64,000 bases of DNA. Origin: Luidia sarsii. Lineage: Eukaryota > Echinodermata > Asteroidea > Paxillosida > Luidiidae. How positions within the stretch are numbered: position 1 is the first letter of the stretch; each line of letters opens with the position of its first letter. The notes beneath the pieces were generated by a model. The model saw only the letters and a program-made list of their open reading frames with translations. It was not told where the DNA came from and searched no databases. Shown here in pieces: positions 22,331-34,052 of this stretch. The stretch is from the NCBI GenBank assembly GCA_949987565.1, contig OX465104.1:8955313-9019312 (forward strand). The letters run 5' to 3'. Both the position numbers and the translations under genes were made by a program.

Positions 22331-22472
22331 ATGACCCCGCAACTCTAGAGTTACTGGCTCTTTTCAGAGCCACATCCCATTTTTACAGGAGATGACTTAC
22401 ATAATATATAGTGTAACTGCAAAACGGCCGCTTTGTATTTTCACCGTGCAAACCTTCGAATCTTACCTAATA
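22329..22472 (-). repeat. family A copy
   Basis: The GAGTTACTGGCTCTTTTCAG hairpin and terminal CACCGTGCAAACCTTCGAAT lie in reverse order relative to the copy at 332. It abuts a family B fragment. Confidence 0.6.
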
Positions 22473-22877
22473 AAGATCGTTGGTTTTTCTCGGCAAATAG
22501 TGATCGCAACGGATAGCAATATCGGCCAGACGGTATCTTCCCCTTCCCTGTCCCCCTATGCAGTGTCCAATGGCCGATTCCCAGCGGTCCCATTCAATTC
22601 TTCGATCCTTGTTTATGCCCGTAATTGACGGGGACACATTGAGGTCCTCTGGCCGCTAATTAACTTTCGACCCGGCCCGCCGCAATCTCCGCGCACTTTA
22701 TGCCTCCTCAGCCCCTCATTAAACCGACTAATTGAGGTATTCGGAAAGGCCTGGGTATCGATCGGGGCCCGGCATGAGAGTCGGAGGGGGGGGGGGAACA
22801 CGCTCGGGAAGGAATCGATTCTTCTGAATCGAGCGTTCCCGGTTAGTCGGCGCGTCCTCGAAATCCATGTGCTAAAG
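22473..22877. other. unassigned sequence
   Basis: GC-rich, with a G11 run near 22786. No gene recognised. Confidence 0.35.
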
Positions 22878-23403
22878 GGATAACGCAACATCGGTCGAGG
22901 TCAAAGAATAGCATCCATACGTTGTCTGATCCAACGTACGCATGAAATAGCACACCTGTGAAAATCTTTGCTCAATCCGCCAACCGAGTCTCGAGAAAAT
23001 AGTGAAAATCGCTTCATTTGTTTCGCGAAAATGCAGCATTCAACGTATTGTTCCGAACAATCGCTTAGATCTAACGGTGAGACGTAAACGATTTCTTTAC
23101 TCTTTTCTAAAAAAATACAGCATTTTAGACGGAAATATTTCAGTGCGAAGTTTCTACCATAACCATCTTCAAACTATAAAAGTTTCATGTAAATCTGTGA
23201 ACATTTCTGTTTTTCGATTTTACCAATGTTGCGTAGGGGCTTTAAACAACGTGGGTACCACTAGCATTTTAGGCAGAAATATTTCAGTGCGAAGTTTCTA
23301 CCATAACCATCTTCAAACTAAAAAAGTTTCATGTAAATCTGTGAACATTTCTGTTTTTCGATTTTACCAATGTTGCGTAGGGGCTTTAAACAACGTGGGT
23401 ACT
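22878..23403 (+). repeat. family C MITE-like element with internal 144-bp duplication
   Basis: The left end is GATAACGCAACATCGG and the right end CCAATGTTGCGTAGGGGCTT, imperfect inverted repeats. The interior matches 37672-38065, including GAATAGCATCCATACGTTGT and GAAATAGCACACCTGTGAAA. The 3' part, including the right end, is duplicated in tandem: CAGTGCGAAG occurs at 23141 and 23285. No transposase frame is present. Confidence 0.75.
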
Positions 23404-23704
23404 GCTATCTGTTCTCCCATTTTACGTTCTATTCTCCCGTTTTACGTTTTTCTTCATGGTTGAGATATCTAATTATTCGTTTTTTTTCCAAACCGATTAT
23501 CAGATGAGGATATTCGGTTCGCCCTCATTCATCGACCGGCCCGTGTCGCCGCTAATTAGTCCCGCGGGACTTTCTGTCCGAGCTTACGTAACCAAGAGGG
23601 TTGTCGCCGAATCGATCCGAGCAAACGGCCAATTTGCCCTGTCGGCGTTAATTTGGGTTTGTTGATTTAACCCAGCGGCGCGTCCGCAGTTTCTTCATTG
23701 GGAT

Positions 23705-23780
23705 AGGCCTGTATAGGCACGGGCTCGTTGTTTCATTCTTACGAAGACGAGGTCTCAGGTTCAAGTCCCGGTCGAGTCAA
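23705..23780 (+). repeat. SINE family F head
   Basis: Box-B-like GGTTCAAGTCCCGGTCGAGT preceded by GACGAGGTCTC. The box-A part is degraded. Confidence 0.55.
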
Positions 23781-23854
23781 GGTTTAGTTACGATTACGAA
23801 TTGTCAATGTTGTCCTTTCTTTCATTTGTTTGTTCGAAAAGTGTATTACAAAAA

Positions 23855-24030
23855 CTGTTGCAATCTGCTCACTGACTAAAATGACCTGCAATACATGAAT
23901 CTCAAAAGTTGGAGGGACTGACGTTGCGATCCTAGCAGGACCTTTTTGAAAATTAATTTTTAAGCCATCGGTGAAGATGACCTGCAGACAATTCCCAAAT
24001 TGCGAATCTAGTGGGACCTTTCTCATCGGC
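23855..24030 (+). repeat. family B repeat, two partial cores
   Basis: CTGACTAAAATGACCTGCAA then GACGTTGCGATCCTAGCAGG, followed about 100 bp later by a second core ATCTAGTGGGACCTTTCTC. Confidence 0.65.
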
Positions 24031-24734
24031 CAAATGAGCAGGAACCTGTGTTCGTCACGGAATCGAATCCTCGGAATCTCTAACATTGAATTGTTTTCAA
24101 TTTGTTGTGTTTAATTCCGTGGTGATCAATGATTAATCCGATTTCTTCGAATCTAATCTGGTTCTATGCCGAATGGAAATACTAAAGCCACGATAGAACC
24201 AGGTAGACAGCTATTGGTTGTAAATTAAAAAATCCCCCAAACAACACCTTTAGGGCCGTGTGACCAGTCGTCTAAACCAATCCTCTGGCCCATACAGTAC
24301 TCTGTAGCTTCTTTCCAGAACCTGGCTGTTCTAAAAAAACAAAAAACACCCAAACCCCAAAGTAAACATAAATACTAATAAATCAGTGATCAGGCGAAAA
24401 CTTAATGTTTGATGAATGAAATTCACCACAGCTGTATGCATCTCGTGAGACTGGTTTTTCCCCCTTGAGGAAGACATTTCATGTGGAGCAGATTCCTCAA
24501 GCTTTAGCAGCTCTGTGGAATCGAGTCCCGGTCGTTCATCCCTCGAGCGGATGGGAAATCAAGAAGGAAAGGACAGAAAACTGTTTGTAATTCCGGAGTG
24601 CAGCGTTTTGCAGGACGTCAACGGATCCTTTCAGAGTAGGGGGGGGGGCGACGAGAACGACCCAAGGAAGCCCGTCGTTAAAAGCCACGGCATCCCCAAC
24701 CTTCCGCTAAATGAAGTGGTTTCGTGCAGCTCGT
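24031..24734. other. unassigned sequence
   Basis: No gene or repeat family recognised. Confidence 0.4.
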
Positions 24735-25245
24735 TTTCCCTGCCTCCCTCCCTCTCTCTCTTCCTCTCTCCCCCTCTATCTCTGTCTCCCTCTCTTCCGC
24801 TCTCCCTCTCGCCCCTCTTTACTTTAACTCTCTCTCCCTCTCTATCCCTCTCTCCCTCTCTCCCTCTCTCTCCCCTTCTCTCCCTCTCTCTCCCTGTCCC
24901 TCCCTCTCTCTCCCTCCCCTCCCTCTCTCCCTCTCTCCTTTCTCTCTCCCCCTCTCTCCTACACTCTCCCCTTCTCCCACTCTCTCGCCTTCTCCCTCTC
25001 CCTGACTCCCCCTGCCCTCTTTCTCCCCCCTCCCACTTTCACTCTCTGCTCTTCTCTTCCTCTTCCTGACCCTCCTCTCTCCTCTCTCTCCCAATTTCTC
25101 GCTTTCTCTCTCTCCCCCCGACCCCTTCACCCTGACCTCTCTCCCTGCCCATTTTTTCCCCTCCCCCAATATCCCTCTCTGTTCCTCTTCTCTCCCTCTC
25201 CTCCTCCCCTCCTCTCTCTCTCTCCTCTTTCTACCCTTCCCTCTT
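24735..25245 (+). repeat. polypyrimidine block
   Basis: About 510 bp of CTCTCCCTCTC variants. Confidence 0.9.
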
Positions 25246-25479
25246 CGGCCGCGCACGAGTAAGACTTCCGAGCAGTCCTGATTGATCGGCGTTTGTTATT
25301 AACCTCTTCCATCAGTGGATGCTCTCTCCCTCGCCTCTCCTCTCTCTCCCTCTTTCTCTTTAAAAGAGGGGACTCTTCAACGGCGAGCTGCTTGCTTTGA
25401 TTTGGGCTTGTCTAGAGCTCAACGGCTACGTTATCATCGCTCCTCTCTCTCCCCAATCTTTCTCACCCTTCCCTCCCTC

Positions 25480-26038
25480 AAGGGGAGGAGAGAGATAGAG
25501 GGAGAGAGAGGGGCAGAGAGAGATGGAGAAAGAGAGGCAGAGAGAGAGGCAGAGAGAGAGGGAGAGAGAGAGGGAGAGAGAGAGGGAGAGAGAGAGGGAG
25601 AGAGAGAGGGAGAGGGAGAGGGAGAGGGAGAGGGAGAGGGAGAGGGAGAGGGAGAGGGAGAGGGAGAGGGAGAGGGAGAGGGAGAGGGAGAGGGAGAGGG
25701 AGAGGGAGAGGGAGAGGAGAGGGAGAGGGAGAGGGAGAGGGAGAGGGAGAGGGAGAGGGAGAGGGAGAGGGAGAGGGAGAGGAGAGGGAGAGGGAGAGGG
25801 AGAGGGAGAGGGAGAGGGAGAGGGAGAGGAGAGGAGAAAGAGAGAGGGAGAGGGAGAAAGAGAGAGAGGAGAGGGAGAGGGAGAGGGAGTGGGAGTGGGA
25901 GTGGAAGAGGGAGAGGGGGAGGGAGAGGGAGTGGGAGTGGGAGAGGGAGGGAGAGGGAGAGGGGGAGGGAGAGGGAGTGGGAGTGGGAGAGGGAGGAAGA
26001 GGGAGAGGGAGCGGGAGAGAGAGAGAGAGAGGGAAAGG
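25480..26038 (+). repeat. polypurine GGGAGA array
   Basis: Mostly (GGGAGA)n with GGGAGT and GGAAGA variants over about 560 bp. It is broadly complementary to the pyrimidine block at 24735-25245 only 235 bp away. Confidence 0.9.
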
Positions 26039-26200
26039 GGGTATCGGGAAGCGCTCTGCCCGCCGGGGTTGACCTTACCAATCCCGCCCAAGATGCTACG
26101 CCAGTGAGAGACGCACTATAATTATCGGTAACACCGACACCGCACCTCGGTCAGGTAAACGCACCTCGGGAGGACCTCGGTGGTGGAGCCTGAAAGGAGA

Positions 26201-26400
26201 NNNNNNNNNNNNNNNNNNNNNNNNNNNNNNNNNNNNNNNNNNNNNNNNNNNNNNNNNNNNNNNNNNNNNNNNNNNNNNNNNNNNNNNNNNNNNNNNNNNN
26301 NNNNNNNNNNNNNNNNNNNNNNNNNNNNNNNNNNNNNNNNNNNNNNNNNNNNNNNNNNNNNNNNNNNNNNNNNNNNNNNNNNNNNNNNNNNNNNNNNNNN
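26201..26400. other. assembly gap (200 N)
   Basis: Exactly 200 N, a placeholder length. The true gap size and content are unknown. Purine blocks lie on both sides. Confidence 0.99.
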
Positions 26401-26466
26401 AGATCGAGCCAATGATATCAAAGCCGAAATGAGATCACTATATCCTTAAAGTAATAAACGAATTAT

Positions 26467-26988
26467 GTGAAAAAGAGAGAGAGAGGGAGGGAGGTTGGTT
26501 GAGAGAGAGAGAGAAAGAGAGAGATATAGAGAGATAGAGGGAGATGGAGAGGGGAGAGAGAGAGGGAGAGAGAGAGGGATGGAGGGAGGTAGATAGAGAG
26601 AGAGGGCGGGAGGTTGAGAGAGAGAGAGAGAAGGAGAGAGGTAGATATAGAGAGATAGAGGGAGATGGAGAGGGGGAGAGAGAGAGGGAGGGAGGGAGGT
26701 AGAGAGAGAGAGGGAGAAGGGAAGAGATAGAGAGAGGGAGGGAGGTTGAGAGAGAGATAGAGGAAGACAGAGAGGGGGATAGGGAGAGGGGAAGAGTTAG
26801 AGAGAGAGGGAGAGAGGTTGAGAGAGAGAGGGAGAGAGGTTGAGAGAGAGAGGGGGAGAGGGAGAGAGATATAAAGAGAGAGGGGAGAGAGGGAGAGAGA
26901 GAGAGACAGACAGACAGAGAGAGGGAGGGAGGGAGAGAGAGAGTGAGAGAGAGATAGATAGAGAGAGAGAGAGTGAGAGAGAGACAGT
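26467..26988 (+). repeat. polypurine block
   Basis: GAGAGAGGGAGGGAGGTTGA units, about 520 bp. Confidence 0.9.
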
Positions 26989-27639
26989 TCCACGTCCTCT
27001 GATTCTCGAGGTTGACCGCACACAACCGCAGCGATGATGCGACAGCACCGTGGAAACTGGCACACCGACCTATAATCGCCCTTTGTTAATAATTGCCGTG
27101 CGCACGGATGCGTGGTTGTCGGTGCCGTCTGAAACAGTCGGTGCTGTCTAAAGGAGAGGAGGGGGGAAGCCCTCCGCTCATCGTACGCTTTACTGCGGGA
27201 GCTGACCGTCTTACAGGTAGCGCTCACAATTCACGAGGGATAGAATTTCACTAAACCCTGACCCAATCCGAACCTCCCAAATACCACAAGCGTCTTTCAT
27301 TTCTGAAGTGTTCAGGGTTGTAATATAACAAAAAATGTGGCGAACTTCTTACCGACTTAAAACGACCCCAAAAGGTCGATCTCCAAACTGCAGGGAGTGC
27401 CTAATCACATGCGCCTTTAAAAACCCAAATCGGCTTGGTCGAATTAAAATGATAATTCCCTCCCATTGGGGGACCTCGTCTCTCTCCAGTGCCGTTTGCG
27501 AGACCGAGGCCGGCGTGCCGTAATTGGCAATTCATTTGTTGCGTCTGACGGGACTTCGGCGTGGACCGCGGTATAGAGAGGAGCCGTCAGGAAATATCCT
27601 CCAAAGATAATAAATCCACTGAAGGTAATGAGTAACCCT
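26989..27639. other. unassigned sequence
   Basis: No gene recognised between the purine block and the next pyrimidine block. Confidence 0.4.
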
Positions 27640-28352
27640 GCGCCCCCACTCTCTCCCACGCTCTCCTCTCTATACTCTCTCTCTCTTTCTCTTGCATGCA
27701 CTGCCTCCCTCTGCCCTCTCTATTCTGTCCCATGTCTCCATCTTCCCCTCTCTTGCTCTCCCTCTTTACCTCTTGATCTCTCTACCTCTTTCTCTACCCC
27801 CCTCTTTCACACTCTCTCGTTTTATCTATATATTCCTCCCTCGTCCCCTTCTCCCCCTCTACTTCCTCCTCTCTCTCCCTTCTCTCTCCTACATTTTTTC
27901 TTTCTCTGTCCTCTCTCTTCCCTCTTCCCCTCTCCCTCCTCTCTCTCCCTCCTCTCTCTCCCTCCTCTCTCCTCTATTTTTTCTTGCTCTGTCCTTTCTC
28001 TTCCCTTCCCCTCTCCCTTTCTCCCCTCTACCTCTCTCCCTCTCTTCCTCTCCCCTCTTCCTCTCTCCCTCCCTCCCTCTTTCCTCTCTCCCCTTCCTCC
28101 ATCTTTCTTCCTCTCCCCTCTCCATCACTTCCTTTTTTCCTATTTCTCCCCTCTCCCACTCTTTCTCCCTCTTATCTTTTTTCTCTTTCTCTCTCCCTCT
28201 CCCCTCTTTCTCTTCCTCCCCCTCTATTTCGCCGTCCCTTTCCCATCTCTTCCTCTTTCACTCTCATGCCGTCCCCCGTTTTCCCTTTCCCCTCTCTCAG
28301 CCCCTCTCCCCTATTGTCTCTCTCTCACTTTCTCCCTTTCTCTCCCTCAATA
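27640..28352 (+). repeat. polypyrimidine block
   Basis: About 710 bp of CTCTCCCTCCTCTC variants. The apparent frames of 240-280 codons are compositional. Confidence 0.9.
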
Positions 28353-28507
28353 CCCAAATTAGGTACCGTCTCATACCCCCCACGGTACCTTGCGCCCCCG
28401 AGTGTATCGACGGCTTCTTGTCGTGTCGGGCCGCCGTTCCTCCGCTCAATCGCTCCGGCAAATCTCTGGCTCTCTCATGTTAGCAACCCGTACCGGACCT
28501 TTACCCC

Positions 28508-28552
28508 CCCCTCTCTCTCTCTCTCCCTTTCTCTCTCTCTCTCTCGCTCTCT

Positions 28553-28597
<45 letters not shown>

Positions 28598-28606
28598 CTC
28601 TTTCTT
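28508..28606 (+). repeat. (CT)n microsatellite
   Basis: About 100 bp, almost pure CT. Confidence 0.9.
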
Positions 28607-28934
28607 GTATGGTCTTTCCTCCAACATCCCCCCTCTCCCTTCCTTACCCACCTCCTCCTCCCAGCGCTCCTCCGATCGTTTCCAATTTGTCAATTTCGGG
28701 CCGAGTCCCCCCCCCTCCCTCTCCCCCCTCTCTCTCCCTCTCTCTTTCTCTAACAAGCTTTTGATGAAAATTTTCTCCCGGCGGGACTCTCGTGTACGCA
28801 TTTCCATGATAGGAGCTGACGAGTTATGAAATGGAATCAGGAGAGTACGGTGAAGGGGAAAAAAAAAATAATAATAGGACAGAAATCAGCGGCCGCTGCC
28901 ACGAAGGGATGGAGGGATGGTGTTTGGGGATATA
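28607..28934. other. unassigned sequence
   Basis: No gene recognised. Further C/T-rich stretch at 28705-28750. Confidence 0.35.
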
Positions 28935-29016
28935 CAGTGGAACGTCGCTATAACGAAGATCCCGTGATCCACGAAAATTGTTCGTTATAGCGGTCCTTCG
29001 TTATAGCGGTTGCGGC
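28935..29016 (+). mobile_element. Tigger/pogo-like DNA transposon terminus
   Basis: TA at 28933-28934 precedes CAGTGGAACGTCGCTATAAC. The sequence then folds back on itself (CGCTATAACGAA against TTCGTTATAGCG, twice). CAGTGGAACCTCG-type ends with TA targets are known for Tc1/mariner Tigger-pogo elements. No opposite end was found nearby, so this is a solo or degraded end. Confidence 0.5.
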
Positions 29017-29659
29017 CGCATAGGAAATATCAAGCATCAGCCAACGTACTACTGACCGAAGTGGGGCTGGCTGAGAGGAACGAACCGCCTGTAGGTGGAA
29101 GTTACAGGGAACGATCCCGCTGATTGCACGGACGACATGGAGGCATGCTACTGCGACAATTATGAGTGCTCGGAAGCGGCACTGGTCTCATAACGCCTAG
29201 AGCGCCTTCTGATCTCAGGGCCCAGCTGTGATACCGATCTTAGTCGAAGCGGCTCTATACCCTGTATGGAATATGTATAGAATAATAGCAAAGAACACGG
29301 CAAGTGCATGGTCTGTGCAGGTATAACGCATTTGTGTGTGTCCAACGGTATCCAGAGAGTAACAACACCATAATTACATAAAAAAAATTATTATTATGAT
29401 TATTCTATTTGGAGGGGGATTTAACCTTGGGAATGCATTACGGCACGACTGGGTGGCATCCACGCGGATTTAAGCAATAGTCGAATGCGGAATAACTGTC
29501 TTTACGGGAGGGATGCCGATTTTAAGACCTAGGGTCAGTGGGAAATGGACCTACAGGTAGTTTATCGCCAAAATGATAACTATTATCATTATGTCGTATC
29601 GTGTCTTCCTTCAGTTCATTTGACGTAAGTAAGTAACCGTAGCCACGAAAGCACACGCT
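29017..29659. other. unassigned sequence
   Basis: No gene recognised. Confidence 0.4.
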
Positions 29660-29790
29660 GTTGATGATTTACGAGTTCCTCCGGGTCTTTTCAGAACCGC
29701 ACATTATACTCACAAGAGAGAATTGTGCGTGGTGTCACCGCAAACCTATTAATTATTCTGCTATTCTCAGCACGAAAACATTCAAATCTC
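29660..29790 (-). repeat. family A fragment
   Basis: CGGGTCTTTTCAGAACCGCA hairpin and GTGTCACCGCAAACCTATTA terminus. Confidence 0.6.
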
Positions 29791-30002
29791 ATTAACTAGT
29801 TAGTCATATGAAGTGTTCCCCCACCCGCTGTTTTGAACTGAGGAACACGCGGCTTCGACCCCGGACGATACAACCTCTCGTTTTTGGAAGACGTTGACGA
29901 AATGTGATTGAAATCTCAGGTTCATTGTTTAACCGGCTACAGATTTTATTGACCGAAACCGTAACCCATTGATACTCTTGAGTGACACGAACAAAAACGG
30001 AT

Positions 30003-30135
30003 ATTGCAAACTGCTTACTGACTAGAATGACCAAAATGCAAAAATATCAGAAATTTGGGAGGGCCTGACGTTTCGATCCTAGCAGGGCCTTTGGGAAAGG
30101 TCCTGCTAGGATCGAAACGTCAGGTCCTCCGAATG
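30003..30135 (+). repeat. family B palindrome
   Basis: Leader CTTACTGACTAGAATGACCA, then GGGCCTGACGTTTCGATCCT immediately followed by its inverted copy AGGATCGAAACGTCAGGTCC. The arms are about 35 bp with only a few mismatches and almost no loop. Confidence 0.8.
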
Positions 30136-30699
30136 TTTGATAATTGATACTCTTACCACCGTTTGTTGACATTTTGACGAGATACCCATAACATTTGTAC
30201 ACCGTAAGTTTACTTCCTATTCCCCTTCGCTATTGCATCAGGTTTTTTTTTTGGGGGGGGGTGGGGGTAACTCAACCGCGATGTGTTAAGGCAATCAGAA
30301 ATTCATCAGGTCAGTTTCTCTCTCTGTGTATTTTTTCTTTTATTCCGTATGAAAAGCAACCGAAGACGTCGTCTCGTCTCAAAGCGGATTATCCACTATA
30401 TACCGGGCGCTGTTCACACCGTCCCCCGTCGCACGCTTCGCTCAATCCTCGGTGCAGTGAACTTCAAGGAACGGCCTCTGAAGGACAGACACCCATTCTC
30501 CGCTGCCTTTAATCTGATTGCAATCATGCCTGCGTCTCACACACACAAATACCTCCGCCAACTCCCTTTTTTTCAGAGTGTCTGTGCCGTGTAATTATGC
30601 ATAGGTCTGTGAGCAATCTCTTCTGCTGCCTGGTCCGATCCATGAAATGAGCGCGGGTTTTTTTTACGCCACAAACGCGCTTAAAGTAATACATACCAA
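30136..30699. other. unassigned sequence
   Basis: A T10-G9 junction at about 30243-30261. No gene recognised. Confidence 0.4.
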
Positions 30700-31515
30700 A
30701 CTGGTGCAGACTGTTTGAAGTTTTACTGACTTAAATGACCAAAATTCAAATCGGAAACATGTACAGGGCCTGACGTTTAGATTCTAATAGGACCTTTCTC
30801 AAAGGCACACCTTTCACAAAGGCACACCTTTCTCCACGGAACACCTTTCTTAACAGGACACCTTTCTTAAAGGTACACCTTTCACAACGGAACACAATTC
30901 TCAACATGACACATTTCACAAAATAATGCGCACCTTTTTAAAAGGCACACCTTTCTCAACGGAACACCTTTTTCAAAAGCAGGAGCTTTCTCAAAGGCAC
31001 ACCTTTCTCAAAGCACACCTTTCTCAACGGAACACCTTTCTCAAAGTACACCTTTCTCAACGGAACACCTTTCTCAAAAGCACACCTTTCTCAAAGGCAA
31101 CCTTTCTTAAAGGCACACCTTTCTTAAAGGCACAACTTTCTCTCTAAGACACACCTTTCTCAACGGAACACCTTTCTCAAAGGCACACCTTTCTCAACGG
31201 AACACTTTTCTCAAAGGCACACCTTTCTCAACGGAACACTTTTCTCAAAGGCACACCTTTCTCAACGGAACACTTTTCTCAAAGGCACACCTTTCTCAAC
31301 GGAACACCTTTCTCAAAGGCACACCTTTCACAACGGAACACATTTCTCAACATGACATCTTTCACAACGGAACACATTTCTCAACATGACACCTTTCACA
31401 AATGCACACCTTTCTCAAAAGCAGGAGCTTTCTCAAAGGCATACCTTTCTCAAAGGCACACCTCTCTCAACGGAACACCTTTCTCAAAGGCACACCTTTC
31501 TTAAAGGCAGATTGA
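30700..31515 (+). repeat. family B end expanded into a 17/34-bp minisatellite
   Basis: A recognisable family B leader and core (TGACTTAAATGACCAAAATT, then GACGTTTAGATTCTAATAGG) runs directly into tandem 17-bp units. AAAGGCACACCTTTCTC alternates with AACGGAACACCTTTCTC, giving a 34-bp higher-order repeat. The unit contains the ACCTTTCTCAAAGG end of family B. Confidence 0.8.
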
Positions 31516-31784
31516 CAATGTGCCTTACCAAGGCACCAAAGGCCTCCCTACATGATATAAGATTCGTCAAAATTTCATATCGTCAGGTCAATTCTGCACT
31601 ATGGAGTCGCGGTCCATATTTTTAAGCTTGTGTCAACACAAGTGTCGTTCTTTAAACGCTGGTCAGCAGTGAACCACCGACGGGCCTATGGGAACCTGTC
31701 TGGTATGGGTATTGCAGTTCATCATATCTGCATTTATAGGTAGAACAAACAACATCTTGGGCACTTTTGAGGAAGATATCACAA

Positions 31785-31850
31785 ATTGAAGAGAGCCTGA
31801 CGTTTCCATCTTGTAGCAGGATCTTTCCCCAAAGGCCGCGACCTTCCAAC
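31785..31850 (+). repeat. family B fragment
   Basis: GAGCCTGACGTTTCCATCTT then GTAGCAGGATCTTTCCCC. Confidence 0.6.
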
Positions 31851-33022
31851 ACAAAATGGCCAAGACCACAACTCGCCAGTTCGCCACTGGTGTACGCGGG
31901 ATACCAGACCCGCTCCAATTTCGTGCCACGAGTTCCGGGGTTTGCGGTCGTTCCACGGCGCGAACGGAACTTGACAATAGTCTGGCGACGCCGCCGCGTC
32001 GCCGGGCACTTCCTTGCGCGCCCTCCGGGTCAAGATTGATCGGTCCTGTGGAGGTGGTGGTGTGAAAAGGGTATAGACAGACGGAGTTCATAGCGGGGAT
32101 TGTGCGCTTTCATCTCGGCACTCACGCTGCCCGTTGCTCGGCGAATCTTCCGGGTAGGGGGGGGTGGTGGGGAATGCCGGCGTCTCTTCCGACTGTTGAA
32201 CCAGCTGCAGTCCCCGCACGCGCTCGGCTGGCGTCCTTCAAACGCCATTCCGTCGGAGGTTGCATTATATAGGAACGCCACGATGCTCTCATAATATAGA
32301 TTGGAGGGGGGGGCAGTGGGTCGGCGGAGGAAACGGAAGATTGGGAAGGGAAGAGGGAAGAGGGAGAGGAGGGAAGAGGGAAGAGGGAGAGTGTTTGACC
32401 AGCAGGGGACTGGTCAAAGTATCCACGGAGCAAAAACAACTCCTCCATCCGTACGTCTCGATGCGTTTGGCTCTGGGGGCTGGGGTTGCAGTAGTTTGCT
32501 GCGATGTATAGAAATGTATGCGCTCCCACGGAGGGCAGAGAGTGCACGCGGGTTTGAATGCGCAAAGTGACTGTCCCAAAGTTTGCTGCCTTTCTTTGGG
32601 AAGAAAATTTTTGGTCCTGTGGCGCCTATAGTTCTTGCAGAGGATTCTTGTCAAGACGATAGCCACGGAGGAATGATTGTTGGAAGGATTCTGATGAAAC
32701 GGCTGTGCAGCTCCCCGGTGTCAACACGCTCTTGTATGTCCACAATGCTCCCTAGTCCGCCAATACTTTGGTCAGGTAGTGCCCGTGCCGCACAGCGAGC
32801 GCGCTTGGTCCGCACTGTCCGACAATATTGTTTAGGCAGCTAGGGGAGCATGCTGACGTTGAAGAGCGTGTTGACGCCGAGGAGCTGCACAGACGGGCAT
32901 TGTCGATTTTGACCATTGCCAATTGTCGTTTGCAATCTCCCGAGTGATGTCGGAGTATAAGTGATGCATCTCACAATCTTAGCCCCTCCGTGTCTTTGGT
33001 TTTACGACCGTGGGGAGCACCC
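31851..33022. other. unassigned sequence
   Basis: GC-rich at 31870-32060 and a GGGAAGAG purine stretch at 32340-32395. No gene recognised; overlapping frames of about 60-145 codons on both strands carry no known motif. Confidence 0.35.
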
Positions 33023-34052
33023 GTCTCTCTCTCTCTCCCACTTTGCCTCTTTCACTCTCTTTCCTCTCTCTCCCTCTCACTTTTGCACTCTCTGTCTATC
33101 TAATTGATACTCTGACTCCCTCTCATTCTCTCTCCCCTATCTCCCTCTCTTTCTCTCTCTACCTCTCGCCCTCTCTTTCTCTCTCTACCTCTCGCCCTCT
33201 CTTTCTCTCTCTACCTCTCGCTCTACCTCTCATCTCCCCCTTTCATCCCTCCTTTCCCCTCTCTCTCCTTTCTCTGTCGCTTCCCCTCTCTCCTCTTTCT
33301 CTCTCTCCCTTCCTTTCTTCCCCTGTATCTATCTTTGCTTTTCTCTGCCTCTCTCTATATCCACCTCTCTCTCTTCTCCACTCTTTACCCGTCTCCCCCT
33401 CTCCCCTCTCCCTCTCTCCCCTCTCTCTCTCCCTCTCTCATGTCTCCTTCATCTCTCCCCTCTCCCTTGTCTCTCGACTTCCATGTCCCCCTCTCATCCC
33501 CCTCTCTTTCCCTTTCTCTCCCCTCTCTCTCAACCCACCCCCTCTCTCTCTGTCTCTGTCTCTGTCTCTCCCTCTAGCTCCATCTCTCTCACTCTCTCGT
33601 GTCTCATTCATCTCTCCCCTCTCCCTTGTCTCTCGACTTCCCCTCTCTCTCATGTCCCCCTCTCATCCCCCTCTCTCTTTCCCGTTCTCTCCCCTCTCTC
33701 TCAACCCCACCCCCTCTCTCTCTGTCCCTGTCTCTGTCTCTCCCTCTATCTCCATCTCTCTCACTCTCTCGTGTCTCATTCATCTCTCCCCTCTCCCTTG
33801 TCTCTCGACTTCCCCTCTCTCTCATGTCCCCCCTCTCATCCCCCTCTCTCTTTCCCGTTCTCTCCCCTCTCTCTCAACCCCACCCCTCTCTCTGTCTCTG
33901 TCTCTCTCAACCCTCTCTCCCTCTCCCCTCTCTCTCTCTCTGTCTCTGTCTCTCTCAACCCTCTCTCTCTCCCCCCCTCTCTCTCTTTCTCTCATCTCTC
34001 TCTCTGTCTCTCTCTCCCTCTCTACCTCTTCCTCTTCTCTCCACACCCCAGT
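33023..34052 (+). repeat. polypyrimidine block with a tandem triplication
   Basis: About 1 kb of C/T-rich DNA. The landmark CTCGACTT occurs at 33473, 33632 and 33805 within longer matching segments, so a unit of about 160-173 bp is triplicated inside the tract. Confidence 0.9.
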
